In this document: positions 26,356 to 35,165 of the stretch, one piece after another | Layout of the letters: each line of letters starts with the position of its first letter | Position numbering within the stretch: position 1 is the stretch's first letter | DNA from: Mycobacterium sp. ACS1612 | GTDB lineage: Bacteria > Actinomycetota > Actinomycetes > Mycobacteriales > Mycobacteriaceae | Length of the DNA stretch: 64,000 nt | Assembly (NCBI RefSeq): GCF_001667505.1 | Contig: NZ_LZHZ01000004.1 | Span: 214,957-278,956, forward strand | Direction: 5' to 3' | Notes under the pieces: generated by a model | What the model saw: only the letters and a program-made list of their open reading frames with translations | What the model was told of the DNA's origin: nothing | Database searches by the model: none | Program-made: the position numbers and the translations under genes

Positions 26356-28259
26356 CACACCGCCGACCTCGGCGCCTCGGTCCCCACCGATGTCAGGTTC
26401 CGGCCGGGTGGTTGGTAGTTGGTCAGCTCGACCTGCGAGTCAGTCATCACGCCGGCTTCCGATGCCATCCACCGGAGAGCCGAACTGTGGTCGGCGAACC
26501 TGTTCAAGCTGGCCTCGCCATCGACCAGCGCCAACGGAGGGACGGTCACATGCGAGACGAGCGGATGTGACGGCCGGTGGTCGCGTATCTCTCCCGGACC
26601 GAACAATTCCTCATGGAGCTTCTCGCCGGCTCGCAGTCCCGTGTACACGATCTCGATGTCGCTACGGTCTGCTCGGCAGATCAACAGCCGCGCAACGTCG
26701 ACAATCTTCACCGGCGTCCCCATGTCCAATACCAGAGCCTCACCACCGGTGCCGATGGCAGCCGCTTCCAGGACCAGTTGGCATGCCTCGGGAATCGTCA
26801 TGAGGAACCGCGTGACGTCGGGGTGCGTCACCGTTACCGGGCCACCTTCCGCAATTTGGCGCGAGAAGGCCTCTAGCACGGAGCCGCGGGATCCGAGAAC
26901 GTTGCCGAAGCGGACGCTGACAAACCGTCCATCGACGCGCCGCGCGGTATGCGCCGTGAGCCGTTCGGTGACCCGCTTGCTGTATCCGAGGATACTGACC
27001 GGGCGCGCCGCTTTATCGGTGGAGATGTTGACGAAGGTCCCTACGCCCACTTCGCTTGCCGCACATAAGACGTTCCAGGTTCCGACGACGTTGGTCATCC
27101 AGGCTTCGAGCGGATACTTTTCCAACAACGGCAGATGCTTGAGAGCCGCAGCGTGGATGACCACCTCTGGCCGGCACGCATTGAATATCCGGCGCATCGC
27201 ACATCCATCACGGATATCGGCGAGGACGGTGTCGTCCTCGTCGAGCAACGCTCGACCGTAGATCGACAGTTGCGCAGCATGGAGAGCCGACTCATCTCGG
27301 TCGAGCATCACAAGTGCGGCCGGTTCGAACCGATGAATCTGGCGGCACATTTCCGAGCCGATGGATCCACCAGCACCGGTGACAAGCACACGACGTCCGG
27401 AGATCTCGGCGGCGATGATGTCCTCGTCCAGGTGGGCCGGTGAGCGACCAAGGAGGCCATCAAGATCCAGATCGCGAACATCGTTGCTTTGTCGTGTACT
27501 GCGCACCAGTTCGGCACCGGATGGCACAATCAACGCTCCGACTCCGAGAAGCGCGGCCTGCGACGATACGTCCCTGATCAATTCGGGATCTGGATCAGCG
27601 ATCGCGATCACCACAGCGTCAGCACAGAAGCGCGCAACGACGGACGACAAATCCTTTCTGGTACCGCGTACTTGGACGCCGGCGACGTGCAGATGCCGCT
27701 TGTGTGGATCGTCATCGAGCAACGCCACCGGTTCATACGGCATTCTGTCGTCCAGCTTCATCTGCCGCGTCAGATTCTGACCGGTACGACCGGCGCCCAG
27801 GACGACCACTCTGCGCCGACGCACGACGTGGTTTCGGCGCCGTCGGGCTAAGTCGCGTGCTAGCCAGCGCACGCCCAGTGCACCACCCAGCGCGAATGTT
27901 CCCGCGAGCACAGGCACACTTCGCGGCACCGAGTACGGCTCCACCAACGCAACCGTGACCTGCAACAGCGCGGCCGAGACAGCAGCGACAGTTGCCAGCG
28001 CCGCACATTCCTCGAAACTCGCAACGATGTAGCGGTGTCGGTAGATCCCCATTGCACTGGCTACCGCGCCATTGGCCAACATTGCTGTCACCGCGACGAT
28101 GGCCGTCGGGGTCATGCTCACGTGCTCGATGTCAAAGTCGAATCTCGCGAAGGTCGCCACCCATACCGCGATGAACCACACCGCACTATCCGCGACCCAC
28201 CACGGAGACACGGGTCCGAACTGCGCCGCGGCGTCCGTTGGCTGAAAGAACTTCTTCAC
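26355..28259 (-). CDS. CapD/WbpM-type membrane nucleotide-sugar dehydratase
   Basis: A 634-residue protein with four N-terminal helices, a first Rossmann domain (VVVLGAGRTGQNLTRQM) and a C-terminal SDR domain (VLVTGAGGSIGSEMCRQI, ILGYSKRVTE, RFGNVLGSRGSVLEAF). Its relatives (PglF, WbpM, CapD) convert UDP-GlcNAc into the 4-keto-6-deoxy sugar, the substrate for the DegT enzyme that follows. GTG 28259 has GGAGCGACT directly before it; a longer open frame to 28451 overlaps the epimerase gene and adds no family sequence. It links amino-sugar supply (GlmS) with the initiating transferase. Confidence 0.92.
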   Translation of the reverse strand: MKKFFQPTDAAAQFGPVSPWWVADSAVWFIAVWVATFARFDFDIEHVSMTPTAIVAVTAMLANGAVASAMGIYRHRYIVASFEECAALATVAAVSAALLQVTVALVEPYSVPRSVPVLAGTFALGGALGVRWLARDLARRRRNHVVRRRRVVVLGAGRTGQNLTRQMKLDDRMPYEPVALLDDDPHKRHLHVAGVQVRGTRKDLSSVVARFCADAVVIAIADPDPELIRDVSSQAALLGVGALIVPSGAELVRSTRQSNDVRDLDLDGLLGRSPAHLDEDIIAAEISGRRVLVTGAGGSIGSEMCRQIHRFEPAALVMLDRDESALHAAQLSIYGRALLDEDDTVLADIRDGCAMRRIFNACRPEVVIHAAALKHLPLLEKYPLEAWMTNVVGTWNVLCAASEVGVGTFVNISTDKAARPVSILGYSKRVTERLTAHTARRVDGRFVSVRFGNVLGSRGSVLEAFSRQIAEGGPVTVTHPDVTRFLMTIPEACQLVLEAAAIGTGGEALVLDMGTPVKIVDVARLLICRADRSDIEIVYTGLRAGEKLHEELFGPGEIRDHRPSHPLVSHVTVPPLALVDGEASLNRFADHSSALRWMASEAGVMTDSQVELTNYQPPGRNLTSVGTEAPRSAV

Positions 28260-28351
28260 AGTCGCTCCGTTGCGTCGCCGCAGATCCGAGACACCGCTGG
28301 CGTTCGAATGTCGGGGGGTGGCGTCATGAAGCGATGCATCGTTTCTCCAGA

Positions 28352-29293
28352 TCATGCGCCGACAGACAGCGAAGGATCCGGCCGCAGAGTGCCGCATAGC
28401 CAATGCATGGTGCGCCCGATACCGGACAGTAGGTCGACGGTGGGCGCCCACCCGAGCTCTCTTTCTGCCTTCCCGTCGGTCAGCGCGACAGCATGTAAAT
28501 CGGGCCGGCCATCCTCGACCGGGACATCCGTCGACGGCTCATCGAAATAGGCTGATAAGCAATGCCGCAACTCTGCGCTCGTCGTGTGTTGTCCGGTACC
28601 GATCTGGTAAGTACCGGTCAACCCGATCGGCGCGCAACCTGCGCGCATGAAGGCCTGCACGACGTCGCTGACGTAGATGAAGTCGAGCGCCGCGCCGCCA
28701 ACGCTCGTAATAGGAGGCTGGCCGGTGATCATCGCCTCTCCCAGAAGCCAGATCGCATCGGCGGGGCCATGGGGATTCTGGCGTGGACCGTAGACGTTTG
28801 ACAACGCCAGACAGATCGGTGCCAACCCATACGTCTCCGCATAGGCGCGCAGATACATCTCGCCCGCCAATTTTCCAACCGCGCAGGGGGAAAGACCAGG
28901 AGAGCCGGACACCTGGGACGCTGCGTACACGATTCGCCGCACGCCCGCATGTCGACTCGCTTCGCAGAGATTGATCGTTCCGAGCACATTGCTACGCGCG
29001 TCGAATTGTGGGTCGTCAAAGGCGGTCTGCACATTCACCTGTGCAGCAAGGTGAAAGATGACATCCGGATTGCAGCCCGCGACGATGCCTTTAAGATCGG
29101 GGGCCTGAATGTCTCTGCGTAGGAAGATAAATCGCCCTGAGCTGAGCGCGTTGTACTTGAACGCGTGCTCCAGGTTCGCCAGTGATCCGCTGCTGAGGTT
29201 GTCCACGCCGACCACTTGGTATCCGCTCGCGAGCAAGCCGTCGACCAGATTGGATCCGATGAATCCTGCGGCACCCGTGACCAAAGCCCTCAT
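28352..29293 (-). CDS. NAD-dependent sugar epimerase/dehydratase with Cys for Tyr
   Basis: A 313-residue extended SDR: MRALVTGAAGFIGSNLVDGLL (NAD loop), FHLAAQVNV, and the C-terminal QIGTGQHTTSAEL of GalE/RmlB-like enzymes. The catalytic Y-x3-K motif is altered: the family's SPYAASK reads SPCAVGK here, with TGC at codon 137 and Lys141 kept. Without the tyrosine, normal epimerase or dehydratase chemistry should be poor, so it may bind its substrate, run another reaction, or be dying. The rest of the fold looks intact. It lies 57 bp after glmS and 92 bp before the dehydratase on the same strand. Confidence 0.85.
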   Translation of the reverse strand: MRALVTGAAGFIGSNLVDGLLASGYQVVGVDNLSSGSLANLEHAFKYNALSSGRFIFLRRDIQAPDLKGIVAGCNPDVIFHLAAQVNVQTAFDDPQFDARSNVLGTINLCEASRHAGVRRIVYAASQVSGSPGLSPCAVGKLAGEMYLRAYAETYGLAPICLALSNVYGPRQNPHGPADAIWLLGEAMITGQPPITSVGGAALDFIYVSDVVQAFMRAGCAPIGLTGTYQIGTGQHTTSAELRHCLSAYFDEPSTDVPVEDGRPDLHAVALTDGKAERELGWAPTVDLLSGIGRTMHWLCGTLRPDPSLSVGA

Positions 29294-29350
29294 CGCGCAC
29301 CACCGAAGCGGGCACTGCAGCAGAAGGGTGAAATTCGCCGGTCCATTCGA

Positions 29351-31123
29351 TCACTCCACCGTCACGGATTTGGCCAGATTTCGAGGTTTGTCCACGTCGT
29401 TTCCTCGAGAGAGTGCGAGAGTGCGGGCGAGGATCTGCATCGGCACCACCGACTCGAGCGGACCCCACGGCACGAGGCTGTCATCCAACGGAATTGTGCT
29501 GCTCGCCCCGCCGATGCTGATGACGCGGCCACCGCGAGCAGTCACCTCGGCGACGTTGGCCGGCAGTTTGGCATCGCCATTGTCAACAACGACAACAGGA
29601 GTTCCATCACCAACGAGTGCAAGCGGTCCGTGCTTGAGTTCGCCTGCCGGGTAGTGTTCGGCCCACCGATAGGTGAGCTCCTTCAGTTTGAGTGCACCTT
29701 CGGCCGCATACGGTAACCCGGTCCCTCTGGCGATGAATAGAAATCCACTCGCAGAGCTCACCTGCTCGGCGATCGGCGGGACCAGACACTTGGCAGCGGT
29801 GCCTGCCGCTGCAAGCCGGTCAGGCATTCGCCGAAGTTCGTCGACGAGTCGAATGGCGTCTTTCATCGATACTCTCTTTTCGGCAACAAGCGCCGAAATC
29901 ATCAATGCGACACCGGCAATGACCTGACACACGAATGTCTTCGTTGCCGCCACGCCGATCTCTGGACCAGCAGCGCAAGTGATGACTGCATCGGCGCGAC
30001 GCGCCAACGTCGAGTGCAAGTTATTGGTGAGCGCCACGATGGGTCCCTCGATAGGCCGAGAGTCGAGCGCACGCAGTACGTCGGCCGTCTCGCCGGACTG
30101 GCTGATCGAAAGGCACAGCGTCCTCGGCTCAACGACCTCGTCGTAGGCCTCGCTCGCCACAGTGAGCGTCACGGCCATACCCCCGATACGACGCACGAGG
30201 TTGGCGATGGCAAACCCCGCGTTCAAAGAGCTCCCACATCCGATGATCTGCAGTCGGTCGAACGGCGGTAACCCGAGATCGGTCCACAGCGACGCATCTG
30301 CGACCCCGTCACCGACTGCGTCCAGCACCCGGGCGGCGGCAACCGGCTGTTCGTCGATCTCCTTGGCCATGTAGTCGACGTAGCCGTTGAGCTCGACATC
30401 GGCGCTATGCCAGTCACACCGAGCGATCACCGGCCCTACGGACTGGCTGTGATGGCCGTTGACGCCATTCAGCTCGATCACATCACCATCCTCGAGCACT
30501 TGAAATTCGTCGACCCATTCAGCGATCGCCGCGATGTCACTTGACGCGAAATCGCCGTAAGGTGTGTGCGCCACGAGTAGTGGAGATTGATTGGCTGCCA
30601 GGATGATTCGGCCAGTTCGGTTTTCGACAACCGCTATCGCCCAGGAGCCCTCGACCGGGGTGAGAGCCGTCTGTACAGCGTCCAGAAGATCACTAGAAAT
30701 GTCTAGCTGATCTTCGATCAGATGGCACAGCACTTCACTGTCGACAGAGGACGCGAATTGATGACCCGTTACAGAAAGCGCCTCCCGAAGAATATCGGCA
30801 TTCTCGATGATTCCGTTGTGCACCAGAGCAATCCGTCCCCTGCAGTCAGTGTGCGGATGCGCATTGCAGTCTGTGACAGGTCCGTGGGTCGCCCATCGTG
30901 TGTGTCCGATACCCACGTCACCCAACGGGGCGCCGGTCCAGCCGCTCACGAGTCGATCCAACGAGCCAATCCGACCCACCGTGCGAAGCGTCGCGAGTTC
31001 ACCGGTGTTGGTGCGCACCGCGACTCCGACCGAGTCGTACCCGCGGTATTCCAGCCTCCGCAGAGCCAGAAGAAGGTAGTCGATCACTGGCTCATGTGTT
31101 GAGCACGCAACAATGCCGCACAT
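29351..31123 (-). CDS. glmS: Glutamine-fructose-6-phosphate aminotransferase (locus copy of GlmS)
   Basis: A 590-residue GlmS: Cys2 nucleophile in MCGIVAC, class II glutaminase motifs (LEYRGYDSVGVA, GIGHTRWATHG, HNGIIEN), two SIS domains (GCGSSLNAGFAIANLVRR, SISQSGETADVLRAL) and the end DVDKPRNLAKSVTVE. It makes glucosamine-6-phosphate, the entry to UDP-GlcNAc. Every mycobacterium needs a housekeeping glmS elsewhere, so this copy is probably dedicated to the polysaccharide; that is inference. Its upstream region has the ATGTAC-N18-GATAGT motif, giving a leader of about 120 nt. First enzyme gene of the minus-strand series. Confidence 0.93.
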   Translation of the reverse strand: MCGIVACSTHEPVIDYLLLALRRLEYRGYDSVGVAVRTNTGELATLRTVGRIGSLDRLVSGWTGAPLGDVGIGHTRWATHGPVTDCNAHPHTDCRGRIALVHNGIIENADILREALSVTGHQFASSVDSEVLCHLIEDQLDISSDLLDAVQTALTPVEGSWAIAVVENRTGRIILAANQSPLLVAHTPYGDFASSDIAAIAEWVDEFQVLEDGDVIELNGVNGHHSQSVGPVIARCDWHSADVELNGYVDYMAKEIDEQPVAAARVLDAVGDGVADASLWTDLGLPPFDRLQIIGCGSSLNAGFAIANLVRRIGGMAVTLTVASEAYDEVVEPRTLCLSISQSGETADVLRALDSRPIEGPIVALTNNLHSTLARRADAVITCAAGPEIGVAATKTFVCQVIAGVALMISALVAEKRVSMKDAIRLVDELRRMPDRLAAAGTAAKCLVPPIAEQVSSASGFLFIARGTGLPYAAEGALKLKELTYRWAEHYPAGELKHGPLALVGDGTPVVVVDNGDAKLPANVAEVTARGGRVISIGGASSTIPLDDSLVPWGPLESVVPMQILARTLALSRGNDVDKPRNLAKSVTVE

Positions 31124-31251
31124 CAGCGCGGCTCGCGCGCGGAGATCGCGAAATCGTCTGCTGTGTATGCGGTTACCAGGGCGAGAACGTATTGGCCGTT
31201 CGCCAGCGACCGCCGGCGATGATCCAGAGCTAATTCAAAGACCATTACCCA

Positions 31252-31281
31252 ACTATCGATGGGCAAACGAGCCGCGTACAT
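31252..31281 (-). promoter_or_regulatory. Shared promoter motif, copy 2 (before glmS)
   Basis: On the minus strand: ATGTAC (31276-31281), 18 nt, GATAGT (31252-31257), in the gap between luxR and glmS. The flank reads GGTCT before ATGTAC, close to GGTCC in the copy before the oxidoreductase. Confidence 0.6.
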
Positions 31282-31315
31282 AGACCGTCAGACCCAAATT
31301 TGATGGGACCGAGGT

Positions 31316-32275
31316 CTAGATCTTTCGTGCGCCTCGGTCAGACCACATGGCGCGCGAAACGGCCGCCGCTTCGGCCCTGGTATTCACTCCGAGCTTTGTC
31401 AGCAGGTTGTGGACATGGTTTTTCACCGTATGCACGGCGATGTCGAGTCTTTTCGCGATATCCCTGTTGGATCGGCCTAGTTCCAGCATCTTGAGGATCT
31501 GGGTCTCACGGGTCGTGAGAACTAAGTCTCGTCCGCTTAGTTGCGGCTGAGACGCGAGGTTCGAAAGCCGACGGAGCAAAACAGCCGACACCCGGGGCGG
31601 ACAGATCGCCTCCCCGCGTGCGACGTTGTGTATCAACATGATCAGTTCGTCGAGAGAATCACCGCGCATGTGATAGCCGGCCACTCCCGCTTCGGCGCAC
31701 GCGATGATCGCCTCCTCATCATCTTCTGGAAGGCCAAGAACGATGATCCGCACACCGGGACTCATATCGTTGGCGGCGCGGATCAACAGGCGACCGCCTC
31801 TAGTCGCCATGTTGAGCACCATCACACTCGGGCTTGAGCCTTCGAAGGCGGCCACTAGTGAGGGCAGATCCCATGCCTCGCTCTCTACGACCAACCCTCT
31901 GGCTGCAAGTATCGCGACCAGGATCTCCCGAAAAAGGGCACAGTCATCGATGATCACAATTCCTAGCGCTGCTACCGATTTCTGCCAAGCCGCGGCCTCA
32001 GGCGACGCGTCCGATATGTCGACGGAGTTCGCTGATGCTTCGGAACTCTGGTGTACCAGTGCCGCAGTTTCTGCCGATACGTAACCTGATTGACTCGGGC
32101 TTTCGTCATCATCGAGTGGTCGCAGACCAGCAACTATGGCGAAGGCCAGCGAATCCGGCGGGAACGCACACGTCGCAAGTCGCGATGCCTCTTGGCCCGT
32201 GACGTCAGCAACACCGTTCACAGTACGAGACAGTGTTGCTGACGCCCCCCGTTCTGTCGCTTCTCTTTCTGACAT
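31316..32275 (-). CDS. LuxR/NarL-type regulator with a degenerate receiver
   Basis: A 319-residue protein: an unstructured N-terminal 100 residues, a receiver-like domain (about 104-220) and a LuxR helix-turn-helix (LVLTTRETQILKMLELGRSNRDIAKRL, TVKNHVHNLLTKLGVNTRAEAA). The receiver keeps the acidic pair D110-D111 but has Asn155 in place of the phosphorylated Asp (VLNMATR), Gly181 for the switch Thr/Ser (VLGLPED) and Arg204 for the conserved Lys. It is unlikely to be controlled by phosphorylation. ATG 32275 has GGAG 8 nt upstream. It lies before glmS and is the likely local regulator of the polysaccharide genes. Confidence 0.88.
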   Translation of the reverse strand: MSEREATERGASATLSRTVNGVADVTGQEASRLATCAFPPDSLAFAIVAGLRPLDDDESPSQSGYVSAETAALVHQSSEASANSVDISDASPEAAAWQKSVAALGIVIIDDCALFREILVAILAARGLVVESEAWDLPSLVAAFEGSSPSVMVLNMATRGGRLLIRAANDMSPGVRIIVLGLPEDDEEAIIACAEAGVAGYHMRGDSLDELIMLIHNVARGEAICPPRVSAVLLRRLSNLASQPQLSGRDLVLTTRETQILKMLELGRSNRDIAKRLDIAVHTVKNHVHNLLTKLGVNTRAEAAAVSRAMWSDRGARKI

Positions 32276-32469
32276 ATGTCCATCTCCGGGGGCTCGGCGC
32301 GCCGGAACTAATTCGAAGTCCCGGAGGCCACCAGCTGAAACGTGCCAAGGCGCCATGGCCGAACCCGGGTCGCGATGTACGACAGATGATCGGGCAGCAA
32401 CCTGCGGCCATGTCGAGTCTGTGAACGACCAAGAGGGCGAACTGCAGCTAACGCGTACGGCACCGATCC

Positions 32470-32500
32470 ACTATTAACCCAAACCGACCCGGCCGTACAT
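32470..32500 (-). promoter_or_regulatory. Shared promoter motif, copy 3 (before the first luxR)
   Basis: On the minus strand: ATGTAC (32495-32500), 19 nt, AATAGT (32470-32475). The flank CTCCAATGATCC matches CTCCGATGGTCC before the oxidoreductase copy. It lies between the two luxR genes and would drive the one at 31316-32275, suggesting cross- or auto-regulation. Confidence 0.55.
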
Positions 32501-32535
32501 GGATCATTGGAGTCATTTAGACAACGGGTCCGGGC

Positions 32536-33438
32536 CTAGATCTCCTCCGCCAGTTCGCGATGCCCGAGGGATCGCGAGTACGCGGCAGCCTCTGCTCGGG
32601 TGCTGACACCAAGTTTGGTTAACACACTGTGCACGTGGTTTTTCACCGTATGCAGTGCAATACACAGGTGGTCGGCAATGTCGCGGTTCGACAGGCCTGT
32701 TTCGAGTAATCGAAGGATCTGGATCTCGCGCGAAGTAAGCACTAGTTCCTTGGTCTCGGGGCGCCGCTGCGAGGCGAGCGTTGACAGTCGTCGCAGCAGA
32801 ATCGCCGAAACCCTTGGCGAACAGTGCGATTCCTCGTTGGCGACCTTGGACATGAGCGCGAGTAGGTCATCAAGGGACTCTGCCCGGAGGTGGTAGCCAG
32901 CAACGCCCGCTTCAGCGCATGCAACGATCTCCGGTTCGTCATCCTCCGAGATGCCGACGGCGATGATTTTCGCCTCGGGGCACCTATCCCTCACCAGTCG
33001 GAGCAATGTCATGTTGTCGCGGGTGCCCATGTTGAAAAGCACAATCGCAGGCGTGGCTTCACTGAGCGCCGCATACAACGAGCGCTGGTCCCACGCCACC
33101 GCCGTTTTCGACCCATCGTGCGCGGCGAAGATCGTCGCGAGGTTCTCGCGATTCAGCTTGCAGTCATCGACGATAAGGAACCTGACATCTGGCGTGGAGC
33201 ATCCACGTTCGACGGGTGCTGACCGATGTTCACAGCGCGGGAAGGAATGAGCCGAAAGTGGGCCGCCGAATGCCGAACGGGAAGGCGGCCCGTCCATCGG
33301 CAGGGGGAATCGTGTCGACAGATCCTTCGGCAGCGCGGTATGCATACTGTCGCGAGCCCCCCCTCGACAGTCCTCCAAGGGTCCCGAGGCCGGGAGGACG
33401 TATTGGTCGTTTCGTGCGTAATTCCATAGATGAGCCAT
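32536..33438 (-). CDS. LuxR/NarL-type regulator with a degenerate receiver (paralogue)
   Basis: A 300-residue paralogue of the neighbouring regulator: about 80 loosely structured residues, a receiver-like domain (about 85-200) and a LuxR domain (LVLTSREIQILRLLETGLSNRDIADHL, TVKNHVHSVLTKLGVSTRAEAA). It has the same losses: Asn136 for the phospho-Asp (LFNMGTR), Gly162 for Thr/Ser (AVGISED), Arg185 for Lys (GYHLRAES), with D91-D92 kept. The shared replacements suggest a conserved phosphorylation-independent mode rather than random decay. ATG 33438 has GGTGGAG 8 nt upstream. A third, broken copy lies at 6031-6300. Confidence 0.88.
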   Translation of the reverse strand: MAHLWNYARNDQYVLPASGPLEDCRGGARDSMHTALPKDLSTRFPLPMDGPPSRSAFGGPLSAHSFPRCEHRSAPVERGCSTPDVRFLIVDDCKLNRENLATIFAAHDGSKTAVAWDQRSLYAALSEATPAIVLFNMGTRDNMTLLRLVRDRCPEAKIIAVGISEDDEPEIVACAEAGVAGYHLRAESLDDLLALMSKVANEESHCSPRVSAILLRRLSTLASQRRPETKELVLTSREIQILRLLETGLSNRDIADHLCIALHTVKNHVHSVLTKLGVSTRAEAAAYSRSLGHRELAEEI

Positions 33439-33998
33439 AGTCTCGACTCCACCGAAGTAAACAAGATTTCCGAATTGCTCTGTCTTGGCCCACGTTCGGG
33501 CGCAAGGACCTTCAGCCGCAAGGCCAATGGCGCCCGCAAGGACTCCACCTCGGCAGGACCCCTCCCACCGCGTTACCTTTCGGCTTGACCCCCTCTGGTT
33601 ACTTCCCCCTTATTTGCTTGACCTTCAAGTTGTGCATCATGCTAGGCATTTGCCGAAAACAGGGTCAACGACATCGAGGGCATGGCTGGGCAAATGTTTG
33701 CGTTGTCACGTGAACCCCCCCGGACCGGGTCGGTCTACTACGAAATCCACGGAGCCAAAGCCACAGCTGACACGCTAGATTTCATCCCTTTAGTATGGTT
33801 TTGGTGTGACTTACGCACCCGAAAATTGGTCCGGGGCCCACGTGCGTATGCAAGCGCCGTTTACCGTGGATATACGGTTACAGGACCAAATCCCAGCTCA
33901 CAGACTATTCCCAGGTGAATACAGGGCCTGTATCCCGCCGAGGGGGTGAGCAACGTGTCGCCGGGATCGACGAGAATTTGAGAGTCTTTGCCCGATCG
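33439..33998. other. Intergenic stretch between polysaccharide locus and steroid genes
   Basis: 560 bp without a recognisable gene. It must hold the promoter of the luxR gene at 33438 and the end of the ltp2 operon. No direct repeat, integrase remnant, tRNA or clear terminator hairpin was found, although this is where the two gene blocks meet. A 78-codon frame at 33682-33918 has no motif. Confidence 0.6.
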
Positions 33999-35165
33999 CT
34001 AACCGAGGATCAAGCCGGAGGTTGGTACGCCGGTGCCAGCGGTGACCAGTACATGCTCGACACTGTGCACCTGGTTGACCGAGGTGCCGCGAAGCTGGCG
34101 CACTCCTTCAGCGATGCCGTTCATTCCGTGGATGTAGGCCTCACCGAGCTGGCCACCATGTGTGTTGATCGGGAGCCGCCCGCCGATCTCGATGGCTCCG
34201 TCAGCGATGTAGTCCTTGGCCTCGCCCCGACCGCAGAACCCCAACTCTTCCAACTGAATCAGGGTGAATGGGGTGAAGTGGTCATACAGCACGGCGGTCT
34301 GGATATCGGTCGGCTTCAGTCCAGACTGCTGCCAAAGTTGCCTGCCGACGAGTCCCATCTCCGGCAAGCCCAACTCCGGCCGGTAGTAGCTGACCATCGA
34401 ATACTGGTCTGGGCTGGCCCCCTGCGACGCCGCCTCGATGATCACCGGCCGATGCTTGAGATCCTTGGCTCGCCCGGGCGACGTCACCACGATCGCGACG
34501 GCGCCGTCCGTTTCCTGGCAGCAGTCCAGCAACCGAAGCGGTTCAGCGATCCACCGCGAATTCTGGTGATCGTCGATGGTGATCGGCTTCTCGTAGAAGT
34601 AGGCCTTCGGGTTCTTGGCCGCGTGCTTGCGGTCGGCCACCGAGACAGCGCCGAAGTCTTTGCTCGTCGCGCCCGACAGGTGCATATAGCGCCTGGCGAT
34701 CATGGCTACCTGCGCGGCAGGAGTGGACAATCCGTGCGGATAGGAGAACGAGTTGTCCACGCCTGTCGAGTCGGCGTTCTCGACCAGCCGCATCTGCACC
34801 TGACCGAATCGCGTACCCGAGCGTTCGTTGAAAGCACGGTATGCGACAACGCAATCCGCGACACCGGTCGCGACGGCGATTGCGGCCTGCTGAATGGTGG
34901 CGCAGGCTGCCCCGCCTCCGTGATGGATCTTGGAGAAGAACTTGAGTTCACCGATGCCGGTCGCTCGCGCCACTGCGACTTCGGTGTTCGAATCCATCGT
35001 GAAGGTCACCATGCCGTCGACATCGGCAGGCGTCAGGCCGGCATCATCGAGGGCATCGAGCACGGCCTCGGCCGCCAGTCGGAGCTCGCTGCGGCCGGAG
35101 TTCTTCGAGAAGTCGGTGGCGCCGATGCCGACGATCGCCGCTTTCCCGGACAACTGACCGGCCAT
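33999..35165 (-). CDS. ltp2: Steroid side-chain aldolase Ltp2 (thiolase-fold)
   Basis: A 388-residue thiolase-fold lipid-transfer-type protein (VGIGATDFSKNSGRSELRLAAEAV, HHGGGAACATIQQAAIAV, YDHFTPFTLIQLEELGFCGRGEA, NTHGGQLGEAYIHGMNGIAEGVRQLRG). Ltp2 with the DUF35 part of ChsH2 performs the retro-aldol cleavage that releases propionyl-CoA from the last side-chain intermediate of cholesterol, giving androst-4-ene-3,17-dione. Gene order ltp2-chsH1-chsH2-fadE29-fadE28-cyp125 equals Rv3540c-Rv3545c. ATG 35165 overlaps the chsH1 stop by 1 bp. Last gene of the KstR-controlled operon. Confidence 0.95.
   Translation of the reverse strand: MAGQLSGKAAIVGIGATDFSKNSGRSELRLAAEAVLDALDDAGLTPADVDGMVTFTMDSNTEVAVARATGIGELKFFSKIHHGGGAACATIQQAAIAVATGVADCVVAYRAFNERSGTRFGQVQMRLVENADSTGVDNSFSYPHGLSTPAAQVAMIARRYMHLSGATSKDFGAVSVADRKHAAKNPKAYFYEKPITIDDHQNSRWIAEPLRLLDCCQETDGAVAIVVTSPGRAKDLKHRPVIIEAASQGASPDQYSMVSYYRPELGLPEMGLVGRQLWQQSGLKPTDIQTAVLYDHFTPFTLIQLEELGFCGRGEAKDYIADGAIEIGGRLPINTHGGQLGEAYIHGMNGIAEGVRQLRGTSVNQVHSVEHVLVTAGTGVPTSGLILG

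Noticed and set aside
33682..33918. A 78-codon plus-strand frame upstream of ltp2
   Set aside because: No start signal, no motif and atypical composition for a mycobacterial protein.
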